The notes under the pieces are model-generated. The model did no database searches, had not been told where the DNA came from, and worked only from the letters and a program-made list of their open reading frames with translations. Below, piece after piece: positions 36,200-43,632 of a stretch of DNA of 64,000 bases (position 1 is the first letter of the stretch; the number at the start of each line of letters is the position of its first letter). The DNA is taken from NCBI RefSeq assembly GCF_014905555.1, contig NZ_BNGS01000004.1:372001-436000 (forward strand). Reading direction: 5' to 3'. The translations under genes were made by a program, and so were the position numbers. The stretch is from Streptomyces sp. Y2F8-2 (GTDB lineage Bacteria; Actinomycetota; Actinomycetes; Streptomycetales; Streptomycetaceae).

Positions 36200-36889
36200 T
36201 CAGGCAAGAGCGCCCTTCTCGCAGATCTGCCGCGCGACCTCACGCACTTTGATGTTCTTCTCCTGCGAGAAACGGCGAAGCACGTCGAACGCCTGCTCCT
36301 CGGTGAGGTGGTGGCTGCCCATGAGGATGCCCATGGCTTCGCCGATCGTGTGGCGCGTGGCGACGGCCTGCTCCAACTGTGCGTGGGTGCGGGCGCTGGA
36401 GAAGGCGACCGCGGCGTGGGAGGCCAGCAGCCACCCGGCGGTCTCGCTGGCCTCGGTGAACGCGCCAGGCCGGCGGGAGTAGAAATCCAGTGCGCCGAGG
36501 TCCTCGTCCTCGGTGAACAGCAGGAAGCCCATGATGCTGCCCACCCCCAGCTCGCGCACCTGTGGGGCGTAGGCGGGCCAGCGTGCATGCTCCTCGGTGA
36601 CGTCGGCGATGCGGAAGACCCTCTCGCCTTCGCGGGTGCGCGCGGCGTCGAAGCAGGGGCCCTCCTGGAGGCGTTCCTGAAGCCGGTCGCTGTGGAGGAC
36701 CAGGTCGTCGGTGGGGGCCAGCGACAGCACCCGTTTGCCCTGCAGGAGCAGGATGCCGGCCGCGTCGCATCCCTCCACCAGCTCGATGGCCGAGGCGGTG
36801 ATCCGCTCCAGGGTGGCGTCCACCGAGTCCTGAGCGAGCAGGTCCCGCGCCATGGAGGCCATCTGCTGCGCGAACGTACGCCAGTCCAT
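36200..36889 (-). CDS. GAF-ANTAR domain regulator
   Basis: 229 residues. A GAF sensor domain (about 15-160; ITASAIELVEGCDAAGILLL, LQEGPCFDAAR, GSIMGFLLF) precedes an ANTAR RNA-binding domain (about 165-225), with QLEQAVATRHTIGEAMGILM and AFDVLRRFSQEKNIKVREVARQ. ANTAR proteins bind paired hairpins in mRNA leaders and prevent termination. The target is not evident in the window. It belongs to a small signalling group with a PP2C remnant, a STAS protein and an RsbW-like kinase. Confidence 0.92.
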   Translation of the reverse strand: MDWRTFAQQMASMARDLLAQDSVDATLERITASAIELVEGCDAAGILLLQGKRVLSLAPTDDLVLHSDRLQERLQEGPCFDAARTREGERVFRIADVTEEHARWPAYAPQVRELGVGSIMGFLLFTEDEDLGALDFYSRRPGAFTEASETAGWLLASHAAVAFSSARTHAQLEQAVATRHTIGEAMGILMGSHHLTEEQAFDVLRRFSQEKNIKVREVARQICEKGALA

Positions 36890-37084
36890 ACCGCCCTCCA
36901 GGCTGTCGATGACTTCGGCGCGCCCCCGGCCGGCCGCGGATCCGGGCCGGACACCGCAGTGACGAGCACCGGCTCCGGCAGTGCCCGCATCACGCCCTCT
37001 CCCGCCACACTAGAGCGTCCGCCTGGCATAACGCCGTCTCCCCGGCGCGCCCCGGTTCGCGTCGCACCGGGGGGCCGGAGTGCT

Positions 37085-37240
37085 CTCCAGGTCTGCATCG
37101 GTGGCGATCTCCGAGGGTCGGCGCGCACCGGTGACCGCATGCGCGTGATCATCGGCGACGTCAGAGGAAAGGGACTGGCCGCGGCCGGGGAGGCGGCCAC
37201 GCTGCTCGGCGCGTCGGCTGGTGCCGTCGGCTCACCGGTC
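37085..37240 (+). pseudogene. Remnant of a PP2C (SpoIIE-type) phosphatase gene
   Basis: About 50 codons in frame +2 read CIGGDL, then RTGDRMRVIIGDVRGKGLAA, then AATLLGA, the exact core of the SpoIIE/RsbU phosphatase domain (compare GGDLYE and LLIGDVRGKGL in the intact gene at 3866). Sequence on either side does not match: the rest of the domain and the N-terminus are gone, and a residue is missing after GGDL. It sits between the ANTAR gene and the STAS gene, where a phosphatase would be expected in an Rsb-type cluster. The 401-base gap holds nothing else I can identify. Confidence 0.75.
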
Positions 37241-37290
37241 CGAGGCGGTGGCCGCTTCGGCGCAACACCGGCCAGGTGGGAGCGTGCCTG

Positions 37291-37653
37291 TCACGCGTCC
37301 AAGGCGGCGCGGAGGGTGGGGTGGAAGTCGATGAGGGAGTCGAGACCGACCAGCTGCAGGACGCGCAGGACGGGTTGCCGAACGCCGGCCAGGCGCAGCC
37401 AGCCGCCCTCTCCGTGGGCCTGCTGGGCGGCGATGAGGGCGGTGATGCCGCCGGAGTCCAGGAAGGTCACGCCGCTGAAGTCCGCGACGGTCCGCGGCGC
37501 GGCCGTGCCGGAGGGAGGCGTCAGGGCCTGACGGAGAGAGCTGACGGTGTTGTGGTCGATCTCGCCTTGCACCGTGACCACGGTGACTCCGTCGACGAGA
37601 GCGCTGGTGATCGACAGGCGGTTCGGTTCTGCCAGTTCGTCGGTGTCTGTCAC
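37291..37653 (-). CDS. STAS-domain anti-sigma factor antagonist (RsbV-like)
   Basis: 120 residues, a single STAS domain: VTVVTVQGEIDHNTVSSLRQAL at the start and VADFSGVTFLDSGGITALI around the phosphorylatable Ser (SGG, about residue 67). In its unphosphorylated form such a protein binds an RsbW-type kinase and frees a sigma factor. The likely partner kinase is the divergent gene at 37824. A PP2C remnant lies just downstream. Confidence 0.92.
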   Translation of the reverse strand: MTDTDELAEPNRLSITSALVDGVTVVTVQGEIDHNTVSSLRQALTPPSGTAAPRTVADFSGVTFLDSGGITALIAAQQAHGEGGWLRLAGVRQPVLRVLQLVGLDSLIDFHPTLRAALDA

Positions 37654-37823
37654 ACGTCCCTCGACAACGCTCGGTGATCTTCAAGCCAGTGCTTCCCCGC
37701 AGATGCTGCCCCAAGATGCTACGGGGGATGCTCTCGAGGAGCCGCCACTTGTGTGCGGCAGGTCTGTACGGCCCGGGAGTGGGTATACGCGGCCGTGTGA
37801 ACGGGGTAGCGAAGGTGATTCGG

Positions 37824-38303
37824 ATGGAACCAGATGTCCTCGGGGAGGACCGGATAGCGCCACAGCGTGAGTATGTGCACATCACGGCCGCCTTGGAGGG
37901 CGATGGTGCCTGCATCGCCGAGGCCCGCCATCTGGCGGCCGACTTTCTCGCCCGGGCGGAGGCCGTCCATGGGGTGCCCGTGCCGGAGCGCACGGTGGAT
38001 CTGACCCAGCTGGTGGTCAGCGAGCTGGTCACCAATGCCCGGAAGTACGCACCCGGTCCCGTGCTGCTGGAGGTGCGGATCGCCGACGGGGCGGTGGAGG
38101 TGGAGGTCTGGGACAGCGATCCGGTGCTGCCGGTGGCCCGGGCGGCCGACCCCGGCCGGGTGGGCCAGCACGGCTTGGAGATCGTGATGGCCGTCGTGCA
38201 GGGGTTCGAGGCACGACGGGAACCGGTCGGCAAGCGCATCACCGCCAGGATCGCCCTGCCGGACGAGCCGGTCGCCGACATCGTCGGACGTCACGCCCGA
38301 TAG
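37824..38303 (+). CDS. RsbW-like anti-sigma ATP-binding kinase
   Basis: 159 residues from ATG 37824 (GAAGG upstream); a GTG nine codons earlier is possible. It is a stand-alone HATPase_c/GHKL domain: N box LVVSELVTNARKYAP (about 70-85), G1 box EVWDSDP, and GQHGLEIVMAV for the lid/G2 area. Such small kinases phosphorylate STAS antagonists and bind sigma factors or act in other partner switches. It is divergent from the STAS gene, with 170 bases between them. The cognate sigma factor is not in the window. Confidence 0.9.
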   Translation: MEPDVLGEDRIAPQREYVHITAALEGDGACIAEARHLAADFLARAEAVHGVPVPERTVDLTQLVVSELVTNARKYAPGPVLLEVRIADGAVEVEVWDSDPVLPVARAADPGRVGQHGLEIVMAVVQGFEARREPVGKRITARIALPDEPVADIVGRHAR

Positions 38304-38667
38304 GCCCGATCACCGCCCCGGCCTGCCCCCGGGTCGCACCGTCGGCCGGAGTGGCGCCGGCAGAGCGCCGCCGGCCATCGCCCCGGCGCCCGGCTGCTCA
38401 GTGGCCGCCTTACGTCCGCCCGCGGCTGTACACACTCCATGGCCGGCCGCGGGATTCCACCGACCAAGGTCCGACCACGGAGGGCAGCCGTCCCGCAGGC
38501 CCGGGTGCACGCCGGGCCTGCGGGACGGCCGGCCCGGCGGCACGCCGCACGGTGTCGGACGCCTGGGAGGGGTACTCGGCACGAACCGGCGTCCGCAGGC
38601 GGGGGAGGACCACAGGCAGTGATACGGGAGACGGAACCGCTCCGCGATTCCGTCGGACGGGGCGGTC
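38304..38667. other. 364-bp intergenic region with a strong hairpin
   Basis: No gene is supported here. It separates the RsbW-like gene from the metallo-hydrolase gene, both rightward. The main structure is the perfect hairpin at 38487-38529, listed separately. The promoter of the metallo-hydrolase gene should lie between that hairpin and 38667. Confidence 0.5.
38487..38529. terminator. Perfect 18-bp stem, 7-base loop hairpin
   Basis: 38487-38504 pairs without mismatch with 38512-38529 around the loop gtgcacg. It lies 184 bases after the RsbW-like stop and 139 bases before the next gene. The stem is among the longest perfect ones in the window. It fits a transcription terminator; an operator or structured leader for the downstream gene is possible. 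No T tract. Confidence 0.65.
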
Positions 38668-39513
38668 ATGACCAAGGCCACTGATGATGCGGTCGAGATC
38701 CATTTCATCGGCAACGCAACTGTCCTGCTCCGCTACGGGGAGCTGACCCTCCTGACGGACCCCAATCTCCTGCACCGCGGCGAGTACGCCTACCTCGGGT
38801 ACGGGCTGGTGAGCCGCCGCCTCACCGAACCGGCCCTCGATGCCGCCGCACTGCCGCGCCTCGATGCCGTGGTCCTCTCCCACCTCCACGGAGACCACTG
38901 GGATCGCAGGGCCCGACGGCACCTCGACCGTTCCCTCCCCGTCGTCACCACCCCCCACGCCGCGCGCCGCCTCAGGACCGTGCACGGGTTCCGCCGGGCG
39001 GGAGGACTGCGGACCTGGCAGAGCTGTACGCTCGGGCGCGGTGACGACCAGGTGCGCATCACCGCGTTGCCCGGCCGGCACGCAGGCAACCCGGTGCTGC
39101 GCCGCCTGCTTCCGCCGGTGATGGGCAGCATGCTCGAGTTCGGTCCCCCGCGCGGACCTGTCCGGCTGCGGCTGTACGTGTCGGGAGACACGCTCCTGTT
39201 CGACGGGCTCGACGCCATCGCCCAGCGCTTCCCGGCCGCCGATCTCGCCGTGCTGCACCTCGGCGGCACCCTCCTGCCGGGTGGCTTCCTGGTGACCATG
39301 GACGGCGCGCAGGGAGCGGAACTGGCCCGGCGTCTCCAGCCCCGCCTGCTCCTGCCCGTCCACTACGGCGACTACACGGTGATGCGCTCGCCGCTCGCGG
39401 ACTTCCTCGCCGCGATCGCGCACGCGGGGCTGGGTGATCGGCTCGTCCGCTGCCGTCATGGACAGCGAGCGCGGGTGAGCGCGGCGAAGGACGAGGCTCC
39501 TGCCGTCTTCTGA
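38668..39513 (+). CDS. Metallo-beta-lactamase-fold hydrolase (UlaG-like)
   Basis: 281 residues. It starts with EIHFIGNATVLLRYGELTLLTDPNLL, the UlaG/NAPE-PLD-like opening, followed by the metal motif LSHLHGDHWD (HxHxDH), LPGRHAGNP, YVSGDTLLFDG and the last metal His in LPVHYGDYTVM. Two-metal hydrolases of this branch act on lactone or phosphodiester bonds; the substrate here is unknown. No signal peptide. It converges with the deacetylase gene, 11 bases between stops. Confidence 0.88.
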   Translation: MTKATDDAVEIHFIGNATVLLRYGELTLLTDPNLLHRGEYAYLGYGLVSRRLTEPALDAAALPRLDAVVLSHLHGDHWDRRARRHLDRSLPVVTTPHAARRLRTVHGFRRAGGLRTWQSCTLGRGDDQVRITALPGRHAGNPVLRRLLPPVMGSMLEFGPPRGPVRLRLYVSGDTLLFDGLDAIAQRFPAADLAVLHLGGTLLPGGFLVTMDGAQGAELARRLQPRLLLPVHYGDYTVMRSPLADFLAAIAHAGLGDRLVRCRHGQRARVSAAKDEAPAVF

Positions 39514-39524
39514 CGCGGCGTCGT

Positions 39525-40397
39525 TCAGCGACCGGCCGGTGGCTGGATGTAGTCCTCCAGGCGCGCCACGGCGAATCCCTGCTCCTGGATGCGCTCGAGG
39601 AGATTGCGGAACATCTCCGTCATGCTCGCGCCCTTGAGCTCCTTCGGACCCCGGAAGTGGGCCAGGATGATGTCCCCGGGGCGCAGCTTCTTGTCCGCCT
39701 CCTGGTACTGCATGTTCTTGATCTGCATGGACTCCCGCCACCAGACGATCGCCCGCGGCCCGCACTCACCCACCGCGATCCGGGTGTTGAGGTTGTACGC
39801 GCCGTAGGGCGGGCGGAACAGCAGGGGCGCGGTTCCGTACTGCTGGGTGAGGATCTTCTGGTTGCCGCAGACCTCTTCCTTCTGCCGGGCCGGCGGGAGG
39901 GTGTTCATCACCGGGTGGTGCAGGGTGTGGTTCTGTATGTGGTCACCCATGGCCTGCAGCGGCTTGAAGTACGCGTAGTCGGACTTTATGGCGTCGTTCG
40001 TCAGGAACAGCGTGATCGGGACCTTCAGGTCCCGCATCATCTGTATGAACCTGGGGTCCTTCTCCTGGCCGTCGTCGACGGTGATGAAGACGACCTTCTG
40101 CGAGGTCGGTATGTGGGTGAAGACCGGGACTGTTCCGGTGGCGGAGAGTTTCACGGGCTTGTCGACCGGAGGCTCGGGGGTCGCGGGCAGCGGTGTCAGG
40201 CCCCACTTGTGCCAGGCGTCGGCGGCGGCGCGCGGCGTGCTGCTTGCGCTGCCCCCGGTGGGGGCGGGCTGCGACGACGTGGGGGCCGCTCCGACCCCCT
40301 GTGCGTCGCCCGCGCCGCAGCCTCCGACGGTCAGGGCCGCCACGACCGCTCCCGCCAGTGTCCCGTGGAACCTGCCCCGCCCGCCGCGCCGCTTCAC
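39525..40397 (-). CDS. Polysaccharide deacetylase-like lipoprotein (CE4 family)
   Basis: 290 residues from GTG 40397, chosen because GGGGGA lies just upstream. MKRRGGRGRFHGTLAGAVVAALTVGGCGAG is summarised by its basic start and the lipobox VGGC, so it is membrane-anchored outside. A Pro/Ser linker precedes the NodB domain: TVDDGQ (one Asp of the usual DDGP kept, Pro replaced by Gln), NHTLHHPVM (metal His pair), RPPYGAYN and a late AHFRG in place of the usual LxH motif. The changes suggest an unusual CE4 branch. A second family member lies at 13201. Confidence 0.88.
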   Translation of the reverse strand: MKRRGGRGRFHGTLAGAVVAALTVGGCGAGDAQGVGAAPTSSQPAPTGGSASSTPRAAADAWHKWGLTPLPATPEPPVDKPVKLSATGTVPVFTHIPTSQKVVFITVDDGQEKDPRFIQMMRDLKVPITLFLTNDAIKSDYAYFKPLQAMGDHIQNHTLHHPVMNTLPPARQKEEVCGNQKILTQQYGTAPLLFRPPYGAYNLNTRIAVGECGPRAIVWWRESMQIKNMQYQEADKKLRPGDIILAHFRGPKELKGASMTEMFRNLLERIQEQGFAVARLEDYIQPPAGR

Positions 40398-40801
40398 CGC
40401 GCGTCCCCCCACACCTGCCGTGTCCTCACTGCCTGTCGCTGTGTATGAGTACCTGGCGGCACGAGCGGTTCCTTCAACGCCGGGGTTCGTCCGGAGACCG
40501 GCCGGGGCCGTCGGCCCGGCCCCGGCACCTTTGGGAGGCAAGGGCAGCCACTCGACCGGGGCTCGGCGAGCGAGCTGAGCAGGGGGCGAGCGACGCCGGA
40601 GGAGGAGTCGGCCCCGCGTGAACGTCCCGTTCAAGGGCGTTTTCCCAGGTCAGGGAGATGGCGGCCATGTTGGAGGCTCCGGCGCGGACACGAGCGCGCG
40701 CGGTGGGCGGCGGCGGGAATGCGTGAGCGGGTCCGCTTGTTGCAGGAGGCAGCTGACATGCTCGGGCCAAATGTCCGGGGTGTGAGCGAAAGGAGGACCT
40801 C
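40398..40801. other. 404-bp divergent region upstream of the zinc-free ribosomal genes
   Basis: No gene is supported; a very short frame (MLGPNVRGV) ends just before rpmG. The gap holds a 15-bp palindrome at 40619-40633, listed separately, and a looser GACAT-N11-ATGTC pair near 40757-40778. The promoter of the ribosomal-protein operon must lie here. Confidence 0.5.
40619..40633. promoter_or_regulatory. Candidate Zur-type operator (15-bp palindrome)
   Basis: TGAACGTCCCGTTCA is a perfect palindrome apart from its centre and has the length and the TGAnnn...nnnTCA ends of actinobacterial Zur boxes. It lies about 170 bases before rpmG. The inner bases differ from the usual AAA/TTT, so this is a candidate only. 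Confidence 0.4.
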
Positions 40802-40966
40802 ATGGCACGCACCAACGCGCGTCCCGTCGTCAGGCTGAAGTCGACAGCCGGGACCGGTGTCACCTACGTGACGCGCAAGAACCGTCTCAACGACCCCGAC
40901 CGGCTCGTCCTGCGCAAGTACGACCCGGTGGTCGGCCGGCACGTCGACTTCCGAGAGGAACGCTGA
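40802..40966 (+). CDS. rpmG: Ribosomal protein L33, zinc-free form
   Basis: 54 residues: [19 protein letters not shown], then [33 protein letters not shown] is the L33 signature. The zinc-binding Cys pairs of the standard form are absent, so this is the paralogue used in zinc starvation. AAAGGAGG lies just before the ATG. It heads a three-gene run (L33, L31, L36) with gaps of about 45 bases, all rightward, presumably one Zur-controlled operon. Confidence 0.95.
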   Translation: MARTNARPVVRLKSTAGTGVTYVTRKNRLNDPDRLVLRKYDPVVGRHVDFREER

Positions 40967-41013
40967 ACCACGCCTCCGCCCCCTGGGCGGTGGACCACGA
41001 GGAGGTACACCCC

Positions 41014-41274
41014 ATGAGGCCCGACATCCACCCCGACTCCCGCCCGGTCGTCTTCCGCGACCGCGCCGCGAACGCCTCGTTCCTCATCCGCTCGACCGCG
41101 CACTCGGCCCGGACGACCGAATGGGAGGACGGCCGCATCTACCCGCTGATCGACGTGGAGATCTCGTCGGCCAGTCACCCGTTCTACACCGGCACCTCGC
41201 GCGTCGTGGACACCGCGGGCCGCGTCGAGCGTTTCGAACGCCGCTACGGCCGCGCGGCGGCGGCCCGCCACTGA
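41014..41274 (+). CDS. rpmE2: Ribosomal protein L31 type B, zinc-free form
   Basis: 86 residues from ATG 41014 (AGGAGGTACACCCC upstream). [19 protein letters not shown] and [19 protein letters not shown] are typical of type B L31, followed by [12 protein letters not shown]. It has no Cys, unlike the zinc-binding type A. It replaces type A on the ribosome when zinc is scarce, releasing the metal. Second gene of the zinc-free set. Confidence 0.95.
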   Translation: MRPDIHPDSRPVVFRDRAANASFLIRSTAHSARTTEWEDGRIYPLIDVEISSASHPFYTGTSRVVDTAGRVERFERRYGRAAAARH

Positions 41275-41317
41275 CCGCGGCCGCGGTTCCGGTTCCGCGC
41301 AGAAGGAGAGACCCGTC

Positions 41318-41440
41318 ATGAAGGTGCGCAAGTCCCTGCGCTCACTGAAGTCGAAGCCCGGCGCCCAGGTGGTCCGGCGACGCGGCGTGACCTTCGTCAT
41401 CAACAAGAAGGACCCGCGCTTCAAGGCCCGCCAGGGCTGA
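41318..41440 (+). CDS. rpmJ: Ribosomal protein L36, zinc-free form
   Basis: 40 residues, from ATG 41318 after [32 protein letters not shown], then [21 protein letters not shown]. The alignment to L36 is clear (MKV-x-SL, RR-G, ARQG), and the Cys/His zinc ligands of the ordinary form are replaced. Third gene of the set; a strong hairpin follows 21 bases after the stop. Confidence 0.95.
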   Translation: MKVRKSLRSLKSKPGAQVVRRRGVTFVINKKDPRFKARQG

Positions 41441-41959
41441 CCGCCTGCCACGGAGAGAACGATCGGCCCGGCCCGCAGCGGGCCGGGCCGATGCGCGTTC
41501 CGGGGCGTGGCCCGGCCGGGCGCTGGCGGACCTTCCGCGTCGACCGGATCCCCCCGCGCATTCCCCACCGCGTGCCCAACCGCCGCCCGAGGTGCCCGGC
41601 TGATCCAGGGGCTCCGGGGGTCCCCCGAACGCAGGCTCTCGATCCGTTACGGACGGGAATGGGCTGATCGGGGGAGCGCGGGCGGCACGGCGGTCCGGAG
41701 CGTCTGGCGTGGTGGGCGGCTTCCCCGCTGGCCAGGGCGCGGTGGGAGCGGAGGCGGATCCGCGGTCCTGGTTCCCGAGCGGGTCATTGGCACCTACAAG
41801 GGAGCGTTACGGATATGTCGGCGTTTTGTAACGCGAACGGTGTGGTTGATCTCGCGGCGATGAAGCCCGCCAGAGTGGCGGCCTCGGCACCCAGCCGGGA
41901 TCTCGGATGCACACCGGCCCCGATCGGGGGGTGTGCGCAACGCCAGAAGGGACAGCTCC
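41441..41959. other. 519-bp intergenic region
   Basis: Apart from the rpmJ terminator at its left end I see no feature with support. A 118-codon frame crosses it but starts weakly and has arginine/proline-rich, featureless sequence. The part from about 41770 is less GC-rich (gcgttacggatatgtcggcgttttgtaacg) and should include the promoter of the histidine-rich protein gene; gttac and gtaac occur there as inverted halves. Confidence 0.45.
41462..41492 (+). terminator. Terminator after the L33-L31-L36 operon
   Basis: A perfect inverted repeat: 41462-41476 (atcggcccggcccgc) with 41478-41492, with an effective 5-base loop. It begins 22 bases after the rpmJ stop. Very stable GC-rich stem, no T tract. 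Confidence 0.9.
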
Positions 41960-42319
41960 ATGTCTGTTTCTCGTACCGCTCTTCGGCTCATCGCCGCGTG
42001 TGTGGCATCGGGCGCCCTCGTGGGAGCGGCCGCCCTGCCCGCCCTCGCCGACGGAGGCAGTCACGTCCGTGAGCAGGGGAGAAGTTACGCTCACAGCGAC
42101 CGCCTCGACACCGTCCGCGACCACGACCGCGGTTACAGGCACGGCCACGGCCACGGCCACGATCACTTCCGCGGCTGGGACCGGGACTACGGCCGTCACC
42201 ACGGCTGGTACGGCGACCGTCACCACGACCGTCGTCTGGGTGACTGGCTTCGCGACCACGGCCGGCACCACGGCTGGTACGGCGAGCGGCATCACGGCCA
42301 CCACCCGCACCACCGCTAG
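41960..42319 (+). CDS. Exported histidine-rich repeat protein
   Basis: 119 residues from ATG 41960 (AGAAGGGACAG upstream). Signal peptide: TALRLIAACVASGALVGAAALPALA. The mature part is very rich in His, Asp, Arg and Gly, with a HGHGHGHDHF run and two copies of the unit GRHHGWYG(D/E)RHH joined by DRRLGDWLRDH, and a C-terminal HHGHHPHHR. It looks built to bind metal ions such as zinc or nickel outside the cell. It lies 520 bases downstream of the zinc-free ribosomal genes, which supports zinc but does not prove it. No family recognised. Confidence 0.8.
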   Translation: MSVSRTALRLIAACVASGALVGAAALPALADGGSHVREQGRSYAHSDRLDTVRDHDRGYRHGHGHGHDHFRGWDRDYGRHHGWYGDRHHDRRLGDWLRDHGRHHGWYGERHHGHHPHHR

Positions 42320-42514
42320 GACATGACGCCACCTGGGCCCGCGGGGGTGTGGTGGGCGACTCGCTCATCGACAGCCGGTCAGGCGGGCCCAGGCGGGGGA
42401 TCGCGATCGAGACAGACCTGTGAGCCGAGGGAGAAGAGGGGCACCCGTGGGGTGACCTCGTGCCGGGCGTCGGCGGCGGGTGTCGGTCGGGTGCACTGAC
42501 GGGAGTGATGGGAC

Positions 42515-42997
42515 ATGGCGGACGTCGACGCGTTCATGAGCCGGCTGAACCCCGAGATGTGCGTCGTCACGGCCGCGGCGGGCGAGGAGCGGTCGGGGTG
42601 TCTGGTCGGCTTCTCCTCGCAGTGCTCCATCCGGCCGGTGCGGTTCGTGGTGTGGCTGTCCAAGGTCAATCACACCTATGGCGTGGCCCGCGACGCGGAA
42701 TGCCTCGCCGTCCATCTGCTGACCAGCGACCAGCACAAGCTGGCGGCTCTGTTCGGCGGGGAGACGGGCGACGAGGTCGACAAGTTCTCGCAGGTGCGCT
42801 GGACGCGGGGGCATGGTGGGGCGGTCGTCCTGGAGGACGCGGCGGCCTGGTTCGTCGGCACCGTCGAGCGATGCGTCGACGGTGGCGATCACGTCGGCTT
42901 CGTCCTCGAACCAGTGCAGTGCGGTCGGCGGGCCGACGGCCCCTTGCTGCGGCTCGGCGACGCCCTCCACATCAGTCCCGGTCACCCGGTGGACTGA
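42515..42997 (+). CDS. Flavin reductase-like protein
   Basis: 160 residues, one flavin reductase domain: MCVVTAAAGEERSGCLVGFSSQCSI (FMN-binding start), RFVVWLSKVNHTYGVARDAECLAVHLL and late GGDHVGFVLEPVQ. Relatives bind FMN and either reduce flavin for a partner monooxygenase or act on small molecules; no partner monooxygenase is adjacent (a P450 is 5 kb away). The ribosome site is weak. Confidence 0.88.
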   Translation: MADVDAFMSRLNPEMCVVTAAAGEERSGCLVGFSSQCSIRPVRFVVWLSKVNHTYGVARDAECLAVHLLTSDQHKLAALFGGETGDEVDKFSQVRWTRGHGGAVVLEDAAAWFVGTVERCVDGGDHVGFVLEPVQCGRRADGPLLRLGDALHISPGHPVD

Positions 42998-43023
42998 CCG
43001 TCCCGGCCGTTCTGCCGACGAAA

Positions 43024-43048
43024 AAGTTGAGCCGACAGGTGTCAACTT
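43024..43048. promoter_or_regulatory. Candidate heat-shock operator upstream of Hsp20
   Basis: Perfect inverted repeat AAGTTGA-N11-TCAACTT, 75 bases before the Hsp20 start, followed by a tatatc box at 43063. The layout is like HspR or RheA operators of actinomycetes, although the sequence is not identical to either as I recall them. Confidence 0.6.
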
Positions 43049-43123
43049 CTCGGTGGGTGCGGTATATCGGAAGTGAAGAAGGAGAAGCGGAACAGCAGGA
43101 GTACGCACGAAGGAGGGATGCAG

Positions 43124-43546
43124 ATGCTGATGCGGACGGATCCCTTCCGCGAGTTCGACCGGCTCGCCGAACGGGTCTTGGGCACGGCCGCCCGCCCCGC
43201 CGCCATGCCGATGGACGCCTGGCGCGAGGGTGACACGTTCTGTGTGGAGCTGGATCTGCCGGGCGTGACGCCGGAGTCGATCGACCTCGACGTCGAACGC
43301 AACGTCCTGACCGTGAAGGCCGAGCGCAAGCCGGCGTACGGTGAGGACAGCGAAATGGTGATCATCGAGCGGCCTGCGGGGACGTTCAGTCGGCAGCTGT
43401 TCCTCGGCGAGACCCTGGACACCGAGCGGATCGACGCCTCCTACGAGGCGGGCGTCCTGAAGCTGCGGATCCCGGTCGCCGACCAGGCGAAGCCCCGGAA
43501 GATCGCCGTCAGCGGCGGCGGTGAACGCAGGGAGCTCAAGAGCTGA
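43124..43546 (+). CDS. Small heat-shock protein (Hsp20/alpha-crystallin)
   Basis: 140 residues from ATG 43124, positioned six bases after AAGGAGGG; ATGs at 43118 and 43130 are alternatives. It begins [19 protein letters not shown], the usual Streptomyces Hsp18 start, then a crystallin core ([53 protein letters not shown]) with the A-x-x-x-x-GVL-L motif, and ends KPRKIAVSG. An ATP-independent holdase. The inverted repeat upstream suggests heat-shock control. Confidence 0.93.
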   Translation: MLMRTDPFREFDRLAERVLGTAARPAAMPMDAWREGDTFCVELDLPGVTPESIDLDVERNVLTVKAERKPAYGEDSEMVIIERPAGTFSRQLFLGETLDTERIDASYEAGVLKLRIPVADQAKPRKIAVSGGGERRELKS

Positions 43547-43576
43547 TCCGAGGCGAACTCCCTTCGCCGGTCACAG

Positions 43577-43611
43577 CGGCAGGGTCCGGACGGCGAGCCC
43601 GGACCCTGCCG
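43577..43611. terminator. Bidirectional terminator, copy 1 of a repeated hairpin
   Basis: 12-bp stem (43577-43588, cggcagggtccg, with 43600-43611), 11-base loop. It lies between the convergent Hsp20 and HxlR genes. Nearly the same sequence, with compensating changes in the stem and the same gtcatgctc after it, occurs at 53524-53558. Confidence 0.85.
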
Positions 43612-43632
43612 TCATGCTCGTCACGCTCCCGG

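Noticed and set aside
35687..37531. A 614-codon plus-strand frame through the protease, ANTAR and STAS genes
   Set aside because: It is the antisense shadow of those genes except at 37085-37240, where it happens to be in frame with a real PP2C remnant.
41507..41863. 118-codon frame between rpmJ and the His-rich protein gene
   Set aside because: Arg/Pro/Gly-rich with no domain, no ribosome site, and runs into the AT-richer promoter area.
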